From: Alphaproteobacteria bacterium 65-37
GTDB lineage: Bacteria; Pseudomonadota; Alphaproteobacteria; Reyranellales; Reyranellaceae
Assembly: GCA_001897995.1 (NCBI GenBank)
Contig: MKRV01000254.1
Coordinates: 1-64,000 of the forward strand
Length of the DNA stretch: 64,000 nucleotides
Direction of reading: 5' to 3'
A model generated the notes under the pieces. It searched no databases, was not told the DNA's origin, and saw only the letters and a program-made list of their open reading frames with translations. Below are positions 1 through 9,044 of the stretch, in pieces. A program made the position numbers and the translations under genes. Numbering within the stretch: position 1 is the first letter of the stretch; each line of letters opens with the position of its first letter.

Positions 1-1
1 C

Positions 2-136
2 TTTCTGCTGGGCTGGGCGGTGCAGCTCGCCATCGCGGCGTTCGCCTACCGCCTGACCCGCGCCCATCAGATGGTCCGTCAATATCCCTGGCTCTACCGG
101 CGCAAAGGCTTGCTGGGCTGGGAGGAGCGGCTTTAA
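2..136 (+). CDS. C-terminal end of an unrecognised membrane protein (partial)
   Basis: Only the last 44 codons are inside the window; they end in TAA at 134-136. The visible part starts with a hydrophobic stretch (FLLGWAVQLAIAAFAY), which looks like a final transmembrane helix. It is followed by a basic, aromatic tail (RLTRAHQMVRQYPWLYRR) that would lie in the cytoplasm by the positive-inside rule. I do not recognise the family from this fragment. The next gene starts 54 bases downstream on the same strand, so the two could be co-transcribed, but nothing visible proves it. Confidence 0.55.
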   Translation, partial: FLLGWAVQLAIAAFAYRLTRAHQMVRQYPWLYRRKGLLGWEERL

Positions 137-190
137 GGTAATCGCCATGCTCCACCTTCTTGGAAGGGGCTCAATGATAGGGAGACTCGC

Positions 191-1303
191 ATGAGGAAAG
201 CCTACGGTGCGCTCGCCGTTGCAGCCGTCGCCTTGATGGCCACGCCGGCATTCGCACAGATCAAGATCGGCTCGGCCGGCCCGATGACGGGCCAGTATGC
301 CGCGTTCGGTGAGCAGTTGAAGCGTGGCGCCATGATGGCGGTCGAAGACATCAATGCGGCCGGTGGCGTGAACGGACAGAAGCTCGAGCTGCTGGTCGGT
401 GACGACGCCTGCGACCCCAAGCAGGCGACGGCCGTCGCCAACAAGATGGTGTCGGACAAGGCGGTGTTCGTGGCCGGGCATTTCTGCTCAGGCTCGTCGA
501 TCCCGGCGTCGGACATCTACAAGGAAGGCAAGGTCCTGCAGATCTCGCCGGCCTCGACCAATCCCAAGCTCACCGAGGATGCCTTCACGAAGGGCAACAC
601 GACGGTGTTCCGGACCTGCGGTCGTGACGACGTGCAGGGGGTGACGGTCGGCAACTACATCCTGAAGCACCACAAGGGCGCCAAGGTTGCGATCCTCCAC
701 GACAAGTCGCCCTACGGTAAGGGCGTGGCCGACGAGACCAAGAAGGCCATCAACAAGGCCGGCATGCGCGAAGCCATGTACGAGGCCTACAACGACACCG
801 ACAAGGACTTCACCGCGCTCATCAACAAGATGAAGCAGGCGAAGATCGATATCATCGTGCTCGGCGGCTACCACACGGCCGGCGCGCTGATCATCAAGCA
901 GTCGCGCGAGCAGGGCCTCGGCGCCCAGATGATGGGCTTCGACTCGCTCGAGACCGCCGAGTTCGCCCAGCTGGGCGGTGCAGCGACCAACGGCGTGCTG
1001 ATGTCCTTCGCCCCCAAGGCCGAGGACGATCCCAAGAATGCCGCGCTGGTGAAGAAGTTCCGCGACGCCAAGTACAACCCGGAAGGCTACACGCTGTTCA
1101 GCTACGCCGCGGTCAAGGCCTGGGCCGACGCCGCCAACAAAGCCAAGTCGACCGACGCGGCGGCGGTTGCGGCGGCGCTGCGGTCGGGAAAGTACGACTC
1201 GGTGGTCGGCGCCCTCGAATTCGACCCCAAGGGCGACGTCAAGAACGCCGTCTACGACATCTATGTCTGGAAGGACGGCAAGTCGTACGTGACGACCAAG
1301 TAG
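191..1303 (+). CDS. livK: Branched-chain amino acid-type ABC transporter substrate-binding protein (orphan)
   Basis: Periplasmic type-1 binding protein of the LivK family, 370 aa. A Sec signal peptide covers about residues 1-22 with a cleavage site at AFA-Q, and the mature protein opens with the family pattern IKIGSAGPMTGQYAAFGEQ. The Asn-Ala-Ala-Gly-Gly-Val segment near residue 56 is also typical. A purine-rich ribosome site (AGGGAGA) lies just before the ATG. No permease or ATPase genes adjoin it, and a strong terminator follows directly, so it is either a single-gene unit or the end of a unit that begins left of the window. It would have to work with permeases encoded elsewhere. The ligand cannot be read from sequence; amino acids are the usual guess for this branch. 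Confidence 0.93.
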   Translation: MRKAYGALAVAAVALMATPAFAQIKIGSAGPMTGQYAAFGEQLKRGAMMAVEDINAAGGVNGQKLELLVGDDACDPKQATAVANKMVSDKAVFVAGHFCSGSSIPASDIYKEGKVLQISPASTNPKLTEDAFTKGNTTVFRTCGRDDVQGVTVGNYILKHHKGAKVAILHDKSPYGKGVADETKKAINKAGMREAMYEAYNDTDKDFTALINKMKQAKIDIIVLGGYHTAGALIIKQSREQGLGAQMMGFDSLETAEFAQLGGAATNGVLMSFAPKAEDDPKNAALVKKFRDAKYNPEGYTLFSYAAVKAWADAANKAKSTDAAAVAAALRSGKYDSVVGALEFDPKGDVKNAVYDIYVWKDGKSYVTTK

Positions 1304-1324
1304 AGGCATTCGCTTCGAGGGAAG

Positions 1325-1350
1325 GGGCCCGTATCGGGCCCTTTTTCTTT
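1325..1350 (+). terminator. Rho-independent terminator of the orphan livK gene
   Basis: A perfect 7-bp GC stem (GGGCCCG / CGGGCCC) with a TAT loop at 1325-1341 is followed at once by a T-rich tract (TTTTTCTTT). It sits 21 bases after the livK stop and just past the end of the convergent adaA-like gene, so it may serve both. Confidence 0.9.
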
Positions 1351-1351
1351 G

Positions 1352-1921
1352 TCAGACCGGCTTGAAGCGCAGGCGACGGATCTCGCTCGGCGTGCGTCTG
1401 TAAACTTCGGCGAACACCGCATTGAAGCGGCGCAGGCTGGCGAAGCCGGCGCTCGCCGCGACCTCTGACATCGGCAACGCCGTCTGGTCGAGCAACCGTT
1501 TGGCGCGCTGCACACGCGCCGTCCGTGCCACCTGCAACGGGCTCGCGCCGACGTCACGCTGGAACAGGCGGTCGAGGTGGCGCGCGCCGATGCCGAGGCG
1601 CGCCGCGAGATCTTCGACATTTGCGCGATCGAGGGCACCATCGTGGATCAGCCGCAGGGCACGACGCACGGTCGTGCGCGAGCCCCGCCAGGCCGGCGAG
1701 AACGGCGCCGTCTCGGGTCGGCAACGCAGGCAGGGGCGGAAGCCGGCGGCCTCGGCGGCGGCAGCCGTGGGATAGAAGGCGACATTTTTGCCCTGCGCCG
1801 GACGGACCGGGCAGACGGGCCGGCAGTAGATACGCGTGGTGCGAACACCGGAGAAGAAACGGCCGTCGTAGCGGCGGTCCCGCCGCACGCGGGCGCGTTC
1901 GCATTCGTCGTGGTCGAGCAT
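1352..1921 (-). CDS. AdaA-like methyl-phosphotriester sensor and AraC-type regulator
   Basis: A 189-aa protein with two parts. The N-terminal Ada metal-binding domain carries the four zinc cysteines at residues 33, 37, 64 and 67 (CRPVC and CLRC); in Ada one of these accepts a methyl group from DNA phosphotriesters. An AraC-type double helix-turn-helix follows, about residues 85-185. The O6-methylguanine transferase domain of full Ada and the AlkA glycosylase domain that often follows this module in proteobacteria are both absent, so the organisation matches B. subtilis AdaA. Its expected role is sensing alkylation damage and activating repair genes. The ATG at 1919-1921 fits the usual start (MLDHDEC). 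It overlaps, on the other strand, an upstream in-frame ATG of the divergent acetyltransferase frame. Confidence 0.85.
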   Translation of the reverse strand: MLDHDECERARVRRDRRYDGRFFSGVRTTRIYCRPVCPVRPAQGKNVAFYPTAAAAEAAGFRPCLRCRPETAPFSPAWRGSRTTVRRALRLIHDGALDRANVEDLAARLGIGARHLDRLFQRDVGASPLQVARTARVQRAKRLLDQTALPMSEVAASAGFASLRRFNAVFAEVYRRTPSEIRRLRFKPV

Positions 1922-1979
1922 GACGATGGAGTCCGATTCCGGCGAGTCCGTTATCGTCGACCATGATACGCCGCACTGC

Positions 1980-2657
1980 ATGACACGCAACGTTCTCGAC
2001 AATCCGGTGTGGCATGCGCTCGAAGGGCCACATCGCGTTCATGCGCTTGGGCGCGGCCTGGCGCGGCATTACCCAAGGGACATGGCGCCATTCTCGGCCA
2101 TCGCCGAGCCGAGCGCCGCTGCTTATGCCGACCTTGCGGCCGACCTTCCGGCGGACACCGAAGCGCGTCTGTTTCGTCCGGCCAAGGAGCCGTTGCCGGC
2201 GGGCTGGCAAGAGGTGGGCAACTTTCCCATGCTGCAGATGGTGGCCTCGCGGCCGCCGGAGGTCGCGGAGCCGCCGATGCTCGAGCTCTCGCCGGCCGAC
2301 GCTCCGGCAATGCTGGAGCTGGTGGCGATCGCGCAGCCGGGGCCGTTCGGTCGGCTCACGCCATTGCTCGGCCGCTATCTCGGCATTCGGCACGGCGATC
2401 GCCTTGTCGCCATGGGGGGCGAGCGTCTGCGCCTGCCCGGCCACGTCGAGCTGAGTGCGATCTGCGTTCATCCAGCCATGCGAGGGAAGGGCTATGCGGC
2501 GGGTCTCACTCGGGCGCTGACGAGGCTTGCTTTGGAGAACGACGACGTCCCGTTCCTCCATGTCCGGCCCGACAATGTCGCGGCGGTCTCCTTGTATCGG
2601 CGTCTGGGCTTCGAAGTGCGCCGCGAGCTGATCGTGCTGTGGCGACGGCCGACATGA
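1980..2657 (+). CDS. GNAT family N-acetyltransferase
   Basis: A 225-aa protein whose C-terminal half is a GNAT domain. It contains the acetyl-CoA loop region (ICVHPAMRGKGYAAGLTRAL) and the closing pattern VRPDNVAAVSLYRRLGFEVRREL, typical of the FR47-like branch. The N-terminal part (NPVWHALEGPHR...) is characteristic of this subfamily. I prefer the ATG at 1980 because homologous proteins begin at that pattern; an in-frame ATG at 1920 would add 20 uncharacteristic residues and overlap the divergent adaA-like start. The substrate is unknown. The stop codon overlaps the start of the following MFS gene (ATGA), which implies translational coupling. Confidence 0.85.
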   Translation: MTRNVLDNPVWHALEGPHRVHALGRGLARHYPRDMAPFSAIAEPSAAAYADLAADLPADTEARLFRPAKEPLPAGWQEVGNFPMLQMVASRPPEVAEPPMLELSPADAPAMLELVAIAQPGPFGRLTPLLGRYLGIRHGDRLVAMGGERLRLPGHVELSAICVHPAMRGKGYAAGLTRALTRLALENDDVPFLHVRPDNVAAVSLYRRLGFEVRRELIVLWRRPT

Positions 2658-3823
2658 GCGACGCCAATCGCGGTGGTTGGCGGGTCGTCTGGATAGCCTT
2701 TGTCGTCGCGGTCTTCGGCTGGGGCGCCGGCTTCTATGGGCCCGGCGTCTATCTGTTCGCGTTGCATCAGGCCCATGACTGGCCGATCTCGACGATCTCC
2801 ATGGCGATCACCGCCCACTACCTCTTGAGTGCAATTCTGATTACCCGTCTGCCGGACGCTTATGGTCGCTTCGGCGTTTCCCGCGTCACCGCGGCCGGCG
2901 CCCTGTTCGCGGCTATGGGCGCCATCGCATGGACAAATGCGCAGCACGTCTGGCAGCTCCTGCCGGCACTGATGCTGAGCGCGGTCGGATGGTCGGCCAT
3001 GAGTGGCGCGGCGCTCAATGCGATGGTCGCGCCGTGGTTCGAGCGCGACCGACCGAAAGCGATCGGCATGGCCTTCAACGGCGCCAGCGTCGGCGGCCTC
3101 CTGTTCGTGCCGCTTTGGACGGCCTTGATCGGGGGGCTGGGGCTGTCGTCGGCAGGCTTCATCGTCGCCATGGCGACCGTCGCGGTTGTCGGGCCGCTGA
3201 CCTGGCGGTTCCTGAGAGACGTTCCCCTTGCCGACGCAGCAACGGCCCAACGAGCCCTGCCGCGACACGTGCTGTTTCGCCAACCAGGCTTTGTGACGAT
3301 GTCCGTAGCCTTCGCGTTGGGCTTGTTTGCCCAGATCGGCTTGTTCGCCCACCTCATCGCGCGGCTCGAGCCCGACTTCGGCGGGAGAATTGCCGCTCTC
3401 GCGATCAGCCTCGTGACCCTCTGCGCCGTGCTAGGGCGCAGTCTGCTCGGATGGCTGCTGGGCGAGCGCGACCGCCGGCTGGCGGCGGCGGCGAATTTCC
3501 TGATGCAAGCCGTCGGGTCGCTGTTGCTGGCATTCGGCGACAGCCCCGTGCTCCTGGCCGCGGGCTGCGTGCTGTTCGGGCTCGGGGTGGGCAACCTCAT
3601 CTCGCTGCCGCCTTTGATTGCGCAGCGCGAATTCAGGCCGGCGGACGTGGGGACGGTCGTGGCGCTGGTGACCGCCGTCAATCAGGCGGTTTTTGCCTTC
3701 GCACCCGCAATCTATGGTGGGCTGCGCGATTTCACCGGCGGATATCTCGTGGCATTCCTGATCGGTGCCGCGATACAGGTCGCCGCCGCCATTATCGTCA
3801 CCCGGCGGTCTCGCTTTTTCTGA
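2654..3823 (+). CDS. MFS transporter
   Basis: A 389-aa major facilitator superfamily protein, almost entirely hydrophobic with about 12 transmembrane helices. The segment after helix 2 (ITRLPDAYGRFGV) is a degenerate form of the conserved MFS motif A. It most resembles the monocarboxylate/oxalate-formate antiporter-like branch (WGAGFYGPGVYLFAL near the N-terminus), but the substrate is not determinable. The ATG at 2654 overlaps the acetyltransferase stop by four bases, so the two genes are probably one transcription unit. A 110-bp gap without a gene follows before rpiB. Confidence 0.85.
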   Translation: MSDANRGGWRVVWIAFVVAVFGWGAGFYGPGVYLFALHQAHDWPISTISMAITAHYLLSAILITRLPDAYGRFGVSRVTAAGALFAAMGAIAWTNAQHVWQLLPALMLSAVGWSAMSGAALNAMVAPWFERDRPKAIGMAFNGASVGGLLFVPLWTALIGGLGLSSAGFIVAMATVAVVGPLTWRFLRDVPLADAATAQRALPRHVLFRQPGFVTMSVAFALGLFAQIGLFAHLIARLEPDFGGRIAALAISLVTLCAVLGRSLLGWLLGERDRRLAAAANFLMQAVGSLLLAFGDSPVLLAAGCVLFGLGVGNLISLPPLIAQREFRPADVGTVVALVTAVNQAVFAFAPAIYGGLRDFTGGYLVAFLIGAAIQVAAAIIVTRRSRFF

Positions 3824-3933
3824 GCCAGTTCAAGGTCTTGTAGGCCACTTCCCACGATTTTGGGGGACGGTGACATCGCGGCCCCGGATATGGTATCGGG
3901 AGGATCAACAGATAGAGGGGATCGTTCGTCGAA

Positions 3934-4374
3934 ATGCCGGGGGGCGCCATCGCGGTCGCGTCGGATCATGCCGGCTTCGACCTGAAAGAGATTCTCAAAC
4001 GGGACCTGCAGGAAGCGGGTCACGAGGTGCTCGACCTTGGCACCCATTCGACCGATTCGGTGGACTACCCGGATTTCGGCCGTGCCATGGGTGAGGCGAT
4101 CGCCTCCGGTAAAGTTGCGCGCGGCGTGCTGGTCTGCGGCAGCGGTATCGGCATTTCCATCGCCGCCAATCGCAATCCGAAGGTGCGCGCTGCCCTCGTG
4201 CACGACGAGACGACGGCGCGGCTGTCGCGCGAACATAACGACGCGAACGTCGTGGCCTTCGGGGCCCGCGTCATCGGCGTCGAGATTGCCCGGGAGGCGC
4301 TCAAGGTCTTTCTGACGACCGACTGGCTCGGCGGCCGACATGCCGGCCGGGTCGACAAGCTTTCGAAGGGTTGA
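3934..4374 (+). CDS. rpiB: Ribose 5-phosphate isomerase B
   Basis: Interconverts ribose 5-phosphate and ribulose 5-phosphate in the pentose phosphate pathway. The 146-aa length is normal for RpiB/LacA/LacB proteins. Visible hallmarks are the N-terminal [11 protein letters not shown] loop, the catalytic-cysteine segment [14 protein letters not shown] and the HND motif after [14 protein letters not shown]. The gene stands directly before glyA, and its stop lies six bases before the glyA ATG. The rpiB-glyA-nrdR-rib order is common in alphaproteobacteria. Confidence 0.96.
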   Translation: MPGGAIAVASDHAGFDLKEILKRDLQEAGHEVLDLGTHSTDSVDYPDFGRAMGEAIASGKVARGVLVCGSGIGISIAANRNPKVRAALVHDETTARLSREHNDANVVAFGARVIGVEIAREALKVFLTTDWLGGRHAGRVDKLSKG

Positions 4375-4379
4375 GTGAC

Positions 4380-5687
4380 ATGAGCCAAGCCGCTGCCAAG
4401 ACCGGCGATTCGCCGGCGCCGATGTTCACCAAGACACTCGCCGAGGCCGATCCGGCGATCGATGCCGTCGTCAGGGGCGAGCTGCACCGCCAGCGCGAGC
4501 AGATCGAGCTGATCGCTTCCGAGAACATCGTCTCGCGCGCCGTGCTCGAGGCGGCCGGCTCGGTGCTGACCAACAAGTATGCCGAGGGCTATCCGGGCCG
4601 CCGCTACTACGGCGGCTGCGAGGAGGTCGACAAGGCCGAGCAGCTCGCCATCGAGCGGGCCTGCAAGCTCTTCAACTGCTCCTTCGCCAACGTGCAGCCG
4701 CACTCCGGTGCCCAGGCCAACCAGGCCGTGTTCATGGCACTGCTCAAGCCGGGCGACACCTTCATGGGCATGGCGCTCGATCAGGGCGGCCATCTCACGC
4801 ACGGCTCGCCGGCCAATCAGTCGGGCAAGTGGTTCAAGGTCGTGTCCTACGGCGTGAAGCCCGACACGCACCTGGTCGACTACGAGCAGATGGAAGAGGT
4901 GGCGCGCCGCGAGAAGCCGAAGCTGATCGTGGCCGGCGCCTCCGCCTATTCGCGGCACATCGACTGGGCGCGCTTCCGCAAGGTCGCGGACGAGATCGGC
5001 GCCTACTTCATGGTCGACATGGCCCACTATGCGGGCCTGGTGGCAGCCGGCGTCTATCCGAGTCCCTTGCCGCACGCCCATGTCGTCACGACGACGACGC
5101 ACAAGACGCTGCGCGGCCCGCGTGGCGGCATGGTGCTGTCGACCGACGTCGAGCTCGGCAAGAAGATCAACTCGGCGGTGTTTCCGGGCCTGCAGGGCGG
5201 CCCCTTGATGCACATCATCGCCGCCAAGGCCGTGGCGTTCGGCGAGGCGCTGCGGCCCGACTTCAAGGTTTATGCCCAGAACGTCATCGACAATGCGCGC
5301 TCACTTGCTTCGGCACTGACCGAACGCGGTCTGCGGATCGTCTCCGGCGGCACCGACAGCCACGTCATGCTGGTCGATCTCCGTCCGAAGAAGGCAACCG
5401 GCGTGTCGGCCGAGAAGGTGCTGGATCGCGCCGGCATCACCGTGAACAAGAACAGCATTCCCGGCGATCCGGAGAAATACACGATCACCTCGGGGGTGCG
5501 CCTGGGCTCGCCGGCCGGCACGACGCGCGGCTTCGGCGTCGCGGAATTCCGTCAGATCGGCCATCTGATCGCCGACGTGCTCGACGGCATTGCCAAGAAC
5601 GGTCCCGACGGCGATGCCCAGGTCGAAGCCCAGGTGCGCGGCAAGGTGCACGACCTTTGCTCACGCTTTCCGATCTACCGCGACTGA
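4380..5687 (+). CDS. glyA: Serine hydroxymethyltransferase
   Basis: PLP enzyme that converts serine and tetrahydrofolate to glycine and methylenetetrahydrofolate, 435 aa. The N-terminal [11 protein letters not shown] block, the [16 protein letters not shown] substrate and PLP loop, and the PLP-lysine segment [13 protein letters not shown] are all intact. The ATG at 4380 is preceded by GAAGGG at a suitable distance; a TTG at 4371 in the same frame would overlap the rpiB stop and is less likely. It provides one-carbon units next to the riboflavin genes. I see no glycine riboswitch upstream. Confidence 0.97.
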   Translation: MSQAAAKTGDSPAPMFTKTLAEADPAIDAVVRGELHRQREQIELIASENIVSRAVLEAAGSVLTNKYAEGYPGRRYYGGCEEVDKAEQLAIERACKLFNCSFANVQPHSGAQANQAVFMALLKPGDTFMGMALDQGGHLTHGSPANQSGKWFKVVSYGVKPDTHLVDYEQMEEVARREKPKLIVAGASAYSRHIDWARFRKVADEIGAYFMVDMAHYAGLVAAGVYPSPLPHAHVVTTTTHKTLRGPRGGMVLSTDVELGKKINSAVFPGLQGGPLMHIIAAKAVAFGEALRPDFKVYAQNVIDNARSLASALTERGLRIVSGGTDSHVMLVDLRPKKATGVSAEKVLDRAGITVNKNSIPGDPEKYTITSGVRLGSPAGTTRGFGVAEFRQIGHLIADVLDGIAKNGPDGDAQVEAQVRGKVHDLCSRFPIYRD

Positions 5688-5721
5688 CGACGCGCCAAGC
5701 AGAAAATAACGGGGGGAGAAG

Positions 5722-6186
5722 ATGCGCTGTCCATTCTGCGGTCACGAGGACACCCAGGTGAAGGACTCGCGGCCGACCGACGACAATTCGGCGATTCGCC
5801 GGAGGCGCTACTGTCCATCCTGTGGCTCCCGTTTCACCACGTTCGAGCGCGTGCAGTTGCGCGAGCTGACGGTCGTGAAGAAGAACGGCCAGCGTGTCGC
5901 TTTCGATCGCGACAAGCTGGCACGTTCGATCCAGGTGGCGTGCCGCAAGCGGCCGGTCGACCCTGAACGCACGGAGCGTGTCGTCAACGGCATCGTGCGT
6001 CGTCTCGAAAGCTCGGGCGAGAGCGAGATTCCCTCGACGCAGATCGGCGAGCTGGTGATGGATGCGCTGCGTGCGCTCGATCCGGTCGCCTATGTGCGCT
6101 TTGCCTCGGTCTATCGCAATTTCCGCGAGGCCAAGGATTTCGAGGAGTTCATCTCCGACCTCGCCGAGACGAACTTCAAGGACTGA
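5722..6186 (+). CDS. nrdR: Transcriptional repressor NrdR
   Basis: A 154-aa regulator of ribonucleotide reductase genes. The N-terminal zinc ribbon has two CxxC pairs (CPFC near residue 3 and CPSC near residue 31). An ATP-cone domain follows ([20 protein letters not shown]...) that senses ATP and dATP. Length and start agree with the family. It lies four bases before ribD, the usual position in alphaproteobacteria, and is probably co-transcribed with the rib genes. A good ribosome site (GGGGGGAGA) precedes the ATG. Confidence 0.97.
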   Translation: MRCPFCGHEDTQVKDSRPTDDNSAIRRRRYCPSCGSRFTTFERVQLRELTVVKKNGQRVAFDRDKLARSIQVACRKRPVDPERTERVVNGIVRRLESSGESEIPSTQIGELVMDALRALDPVAYVRFASVYRNFREAKDFEEFISDLAETNFKD

Positions 6187-6190
6187 AGCG

Positions 6191-7282
6191 ATGATGCGCG
6201 CGGCCTTAGCGCTGGCGCGCCGATCGCTCGGGCGCACCTGGCCCAATCCCGCCGTGGGCTGCGTGGTCGTGCGCGACGGCCGGGTCGTTGCGCGCGGGCG
6301 TACCCAGGCAGGGGGGCGGCCGCACGCCGAAGCCGATGCCATCGCGCAGGCCGCTGCACTCGGCATCTCGCTGCAAGGCGCCACGGCCTACGTCACGCTC
6401 GAACCGTGCTCGCATCATGGCCGCACGCCGCCCTGTGCCGACGCCCTGGTCGCGGCCGGCGTCGCCAAGGTCGTCTCGGCGCTCGAGGACCCCGATCCAC
6501 GGGTGAAGGGGCGGGGACATGAACGGCTGAGGGCGGCAGGCGTCGAGGTCGCCGTGGGCGAGGGGGCCGCCGAGGCGGCCGAGATCAATGCCGGCTTCCT
6601 GACGCGGGTGAAGGCCGGCCGGCCGCTTTTCCATCTGAAGATCGCAAGCTCGCTCGACGGCCGGATCGCCACGGCGACTGGCGAGAGCAAGTGGATCACC
6701 GGGCCTGCAGCCCGCCAGCACGGCCACCACCTGCGTGCCCTGCACGATGCCATTCTGATTGGTGCCGAGACCGCGATGGCGGACAACCCGGATCTTGGCT
6801 GCCGTCTGCCCGGGCTGGCCGATCGGTCGCCGCTGCGCATCGTCCTCGATTCGCGGGCCCGTCTGTCTCCGCAGTCGCGCCTGGCGATGACGGCGCGGCA
6901 ACGTCCGGTGTGGCTCCTCTGCACCAGGGCGGCGCCGGCGTCGGCTCGGGAGGCCCTGGCAAGCCTCGGTGTCGAGATCGTCGAGGTCGAGGCAGCGGCA
7001 GACGGCCGGATTGACGTGGCTGGGGCCGGCACGGTACTGGGCGCGCGCGGGCTGACCCGCGTGCTGATCGAAGGGGGCGGTGAAATCGCAGCGTCCTTCC
7101 TGAAGGCGGGGCTCGTTGACCGTATTTCCAGTTATCGCGCAGGGCTTTTATTGGGCGGCGACAGCCGCTCTGCGGTCGGGAGCCTTGGATTGGAACGGCT
7201 GGATTTCGCGCCCCGGCTGCGCCTGGTGTCGGCCCGGCAAATGGACGGCGACACGCTGGAAACCTGGAACCGGGAGGCCTAA
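6191..7282 (+). CDS. ribD: Bifunctional diaminohydroxyphosphoribosylaminopyrimidine deaminase / uracil reductase
   Basis: Second and third steps of riboflavin synthesis, 363 aa. The N-terminal cytidine-deaminase-like domain has the zinc ligands in PHAEADAI and EPCSHHGRTPPCADAL. The C-terminal reductase domain starts near residue 145 (FHLKIASSLDGRIATATGESKWIT) and includes the NADPH-fold segment RVLIEGGGEIAASFL. The ATG at 6191 gives the expected short N-terminus before the first deaminase helix. It is followed nine bases later by ribE. Confidence 0.96.
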   Translation: MMRAALALARRSLGRTWPNPAVGCVVVRDGRVVARGRTQAGGRPHAEADAIAQAAALGISLQGATAYVTLEPCSHHGRTPPCADALVAAGVAKVVSALEDPDPRVKGRGHERLRAAGVEVAVGEGAAEAAEINAGFLTRVKAGRPLFHLKIASSLDGRIATATGESKWITGPAARQHGHHLRALHDAILIGAETAMADNPDLGCRLPGLADRSPLRIVLDSRARLSPQSRLAMTARQRPVWLLCTRAAPASAREALASLGVEIVEVEAAADGRIDVAGAGTVLGARGLTRVLIEGGGEIAASFLKAGLVDRISSYRAGLLLGGDSRSAVGSLGLERLDFAPRLRLVSARQMDGDTLETWNREA

Positions 7283-7291
7283 GTAGCGGCC

Positions 7292-7894
7292 ATGTTTACC
7301 GGCATTGTGACCGACATCGGGGAAATCGTCTCTGTCGACACCGGCGGCAATTCGGGCGATCGCCGCTTCGTCATCGCCACGAAACACGACCTGAAGGCGG
7401 TGCCGATCGGTGCCTCGATCGCCTGCTCGGGCTGTTGCCTCACGGTGGTCGAGAAAGCCGACGGCCGGTTCGCCGTCGACGTGTCCGACGAAAGCCTGTC
7501 CAAGACGCACCTCGGTGGCTGGAAGGCCGGCAGCCGGCTCAATCTCGAACTGTCACTCAAGCTCGGCGACGAGCTGGGCGGCCATCTGGTCTACGGCCAT
7601 GTCGACGGGGTGGGCCGGATCGTAGCGATCACGCCGGTCGGCGGCAGCGTGCGGTTCGATTTCGAGGCACCGGGAGAGGTGGCACGCTTCGTGGCGCCGA
7701 AGGGGTCGATCACGATCGACGGGATTTCACTCACGGTCAATGAGGTCGACGGCAATCGCTTCAGCGTGAACGTGATCCCGCACACGCAGGCCGTTACTAC
7801 GCTGGGCCGGGCCAAGGTCGGCCAGCAGGTCAATCTTGAGGTGGATATGCTCGCGCGTTACGTTGCGCGACTGTTGGAGCACGGAAAGACATGA
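7292..7894 (+). CDS. ribE: Riboflavin synthase, alpha subunit
   Basis: Dismutates two molecules of 6,7-dimethyl-8-ribityllumazine to riboflavin. At 200 aa it has the two tandem lumazine-binding barrels: the first opens with the diagnostic MFTGIVTDIGEI, and the second begins near residue 98 (GHLVYGHVDGVGRI). The C-terminal helix (LEVDMLARYVARLL) supports trimer formation in the family. The stop overlaps the ribBA ATG by four bases (ATGA). Confidence 0.97.
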   Translation: MFTGIVTDIGEIVSVDTGGNSGDRRFVIATKHDLKAVPIGASIACSGCCLTVVEKADGRFAVDVSDESLSKTHLGGWKAGSRLNLELSLKLGDELGGHLVYGHVDGVGRIVAITPVGGSVRFDFEAPGEVARFVAPKGSITIDGISLTVNEVDGNRFSVNVIPHTQAVTTLGRAKVGQQVNLEVDMLARYVARLLEHGKT

Positions 7895-9042
7895 GCGCGC
7901 TCGAAAAGGACGCTTGGCGGATCACTTTCTCCGAAGTGAAGGCCGCGGCCGAGGACATCATCGAGGAAGCCCGCAAAGGGCGCATGTTCATCCTGGTCGA
8001 CGACGAGGATCGTGAAAACGAGGGCGACCTCGTGATCCCGGCCCAGTGGGCGACACCGGATACGATCAACTTCATGGCCAAGCATGCGCGCGGCCTGATC
8101 TGCCTGGCGCTGACGCGCGAGCGCGTCGAGCAGCTCGGCCTGCCGCTGATGGCGCAGAACAACGGTACGCGCCATGCGACCGCGTTCACCGTGTCGATCG
8201 AGGCGCGGGAAGGCGTCACCACCGGCATCTCGGCAGCCGATCGCGCCCGCACCGTCGCCGTGGCGATCGATCCGTCCTGCGGCCCTCAGGACATCGTGAC
8301 CCCGGGCCATGTCTTCCCGCTGGTGGCGCGCGACGGCGGCACGCTGGAGCGTACCGGGCACACCGAGGCCGCCGTCGATCTGGCGCGTCTCGCCGGCCTC
8401 ACACCGGCCGGTGTGATCTGCGAGATCATGAACGACGACGGCACGATGGCCCGTCGCAACGATCTCATCACCTTCGCTCAACGTCATGGCTTGAAGATCG
8501 GCACGATCGCCGACCTGATCGCCTATCGCCGGCGCTACGATTCGATCGTCCGGCGCATCAGCGAGACCCATCTCGACAGTACCTACGGCGGTGACTTCCG
8601 CTGCGTCGTCTACCTGAACAAGGTGACGATGGCGCAGCACGTCGCCCTGGTGAAGGGCGACCCGGCGACCGGCGGCCCGATCATGGTCCGCATGCACGCC
8701 GTGAACCTCTTCACCGACACGTTGGGACAGCGCAGCGGCGGTCGCGGCGGCGAGATCGAGGCGTCGATGCGCGAGATCTCCAAGGAAGGCCGCGGCGTGA
8801 TCGTGCTGATCCGCGAGCCGCTCACGGTGGTGCTGGCCGAGCAGCGCCGCCGGGCAGGAGAGCCGATTCCGCCGGCCGGTCAGGAGTTGCGCGACTACGG
8901 TGTCGGCGCCCAGATCCTGATCGACCTTGGCATCAAGGAGATGATCCTGTTGACCAACAGCAAGAAGAGCATCGTCGGCCTCGAGGGGTTCGGCCTCAAG
9001 GTGGTCGGCCAGAGGCCGGTGCCCGGCCGCACGGCGTCCTGA
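7891..9042 (+). CDS. ribB: 3,4-dihydroxy-2-butanone-4-phosphate synthase fused to a degenerate GTP cyclohydrolase II domain
   Basis: The N-terminal half (about residues 14-213) is a complete DHBP synthase with the metal-binding DDEDRENEGD at 37-46, TGISAADR at 111-118 and HTEAAVDLARLAGL. The C-terminal half (about 225-375) is homologous to GTP cyclohydrolase II. However, the zinc-binding region, which in active enzymes has one Cys followed by RCDCG, reads MHAVNLFTDTLGQRSGGRGGE here and has no cysteine. The protein should therefore make dihydroxybutanone phosphate but not open GTP, as in the known RibBX-type proteins. A separate ribA is expected elsewhere in the genome. Confidence 0.94.
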   Translation: MSALEKDAWRITFSEVKAAAEDIIEEARKGRMFILVDDEDRENEGDLVIPAQWATPDTINFMAKHARGLICLALTRERVEQLGLPLMAQNNGTRHATAFTVSIEAREGVTTGISAADRARTVAVAIDPSCGPQDIVTPGHVFPLVARDGGTLERTGHTEAAVDLARLAGLTPAGVICEIMNDDGTMARRNDLITFAQRHGLKIGTIADLIAYRRRYDSIVRRISETHLDSTYGGDFRCVVYLNKVTMAQHVALVKGDPATGGPIMVRMHAVNLFTDTLGQRSGGRGGEIEASMREISKEGRGVIVLIREPLTVVLAEQRRRAGEPIPPAGQELRDYGVGAQILIDLGIKEMILLTNSKKSIVGLEGFGLKVVGQRPVPGRTAS

Positions 9043-9044
9043 TC

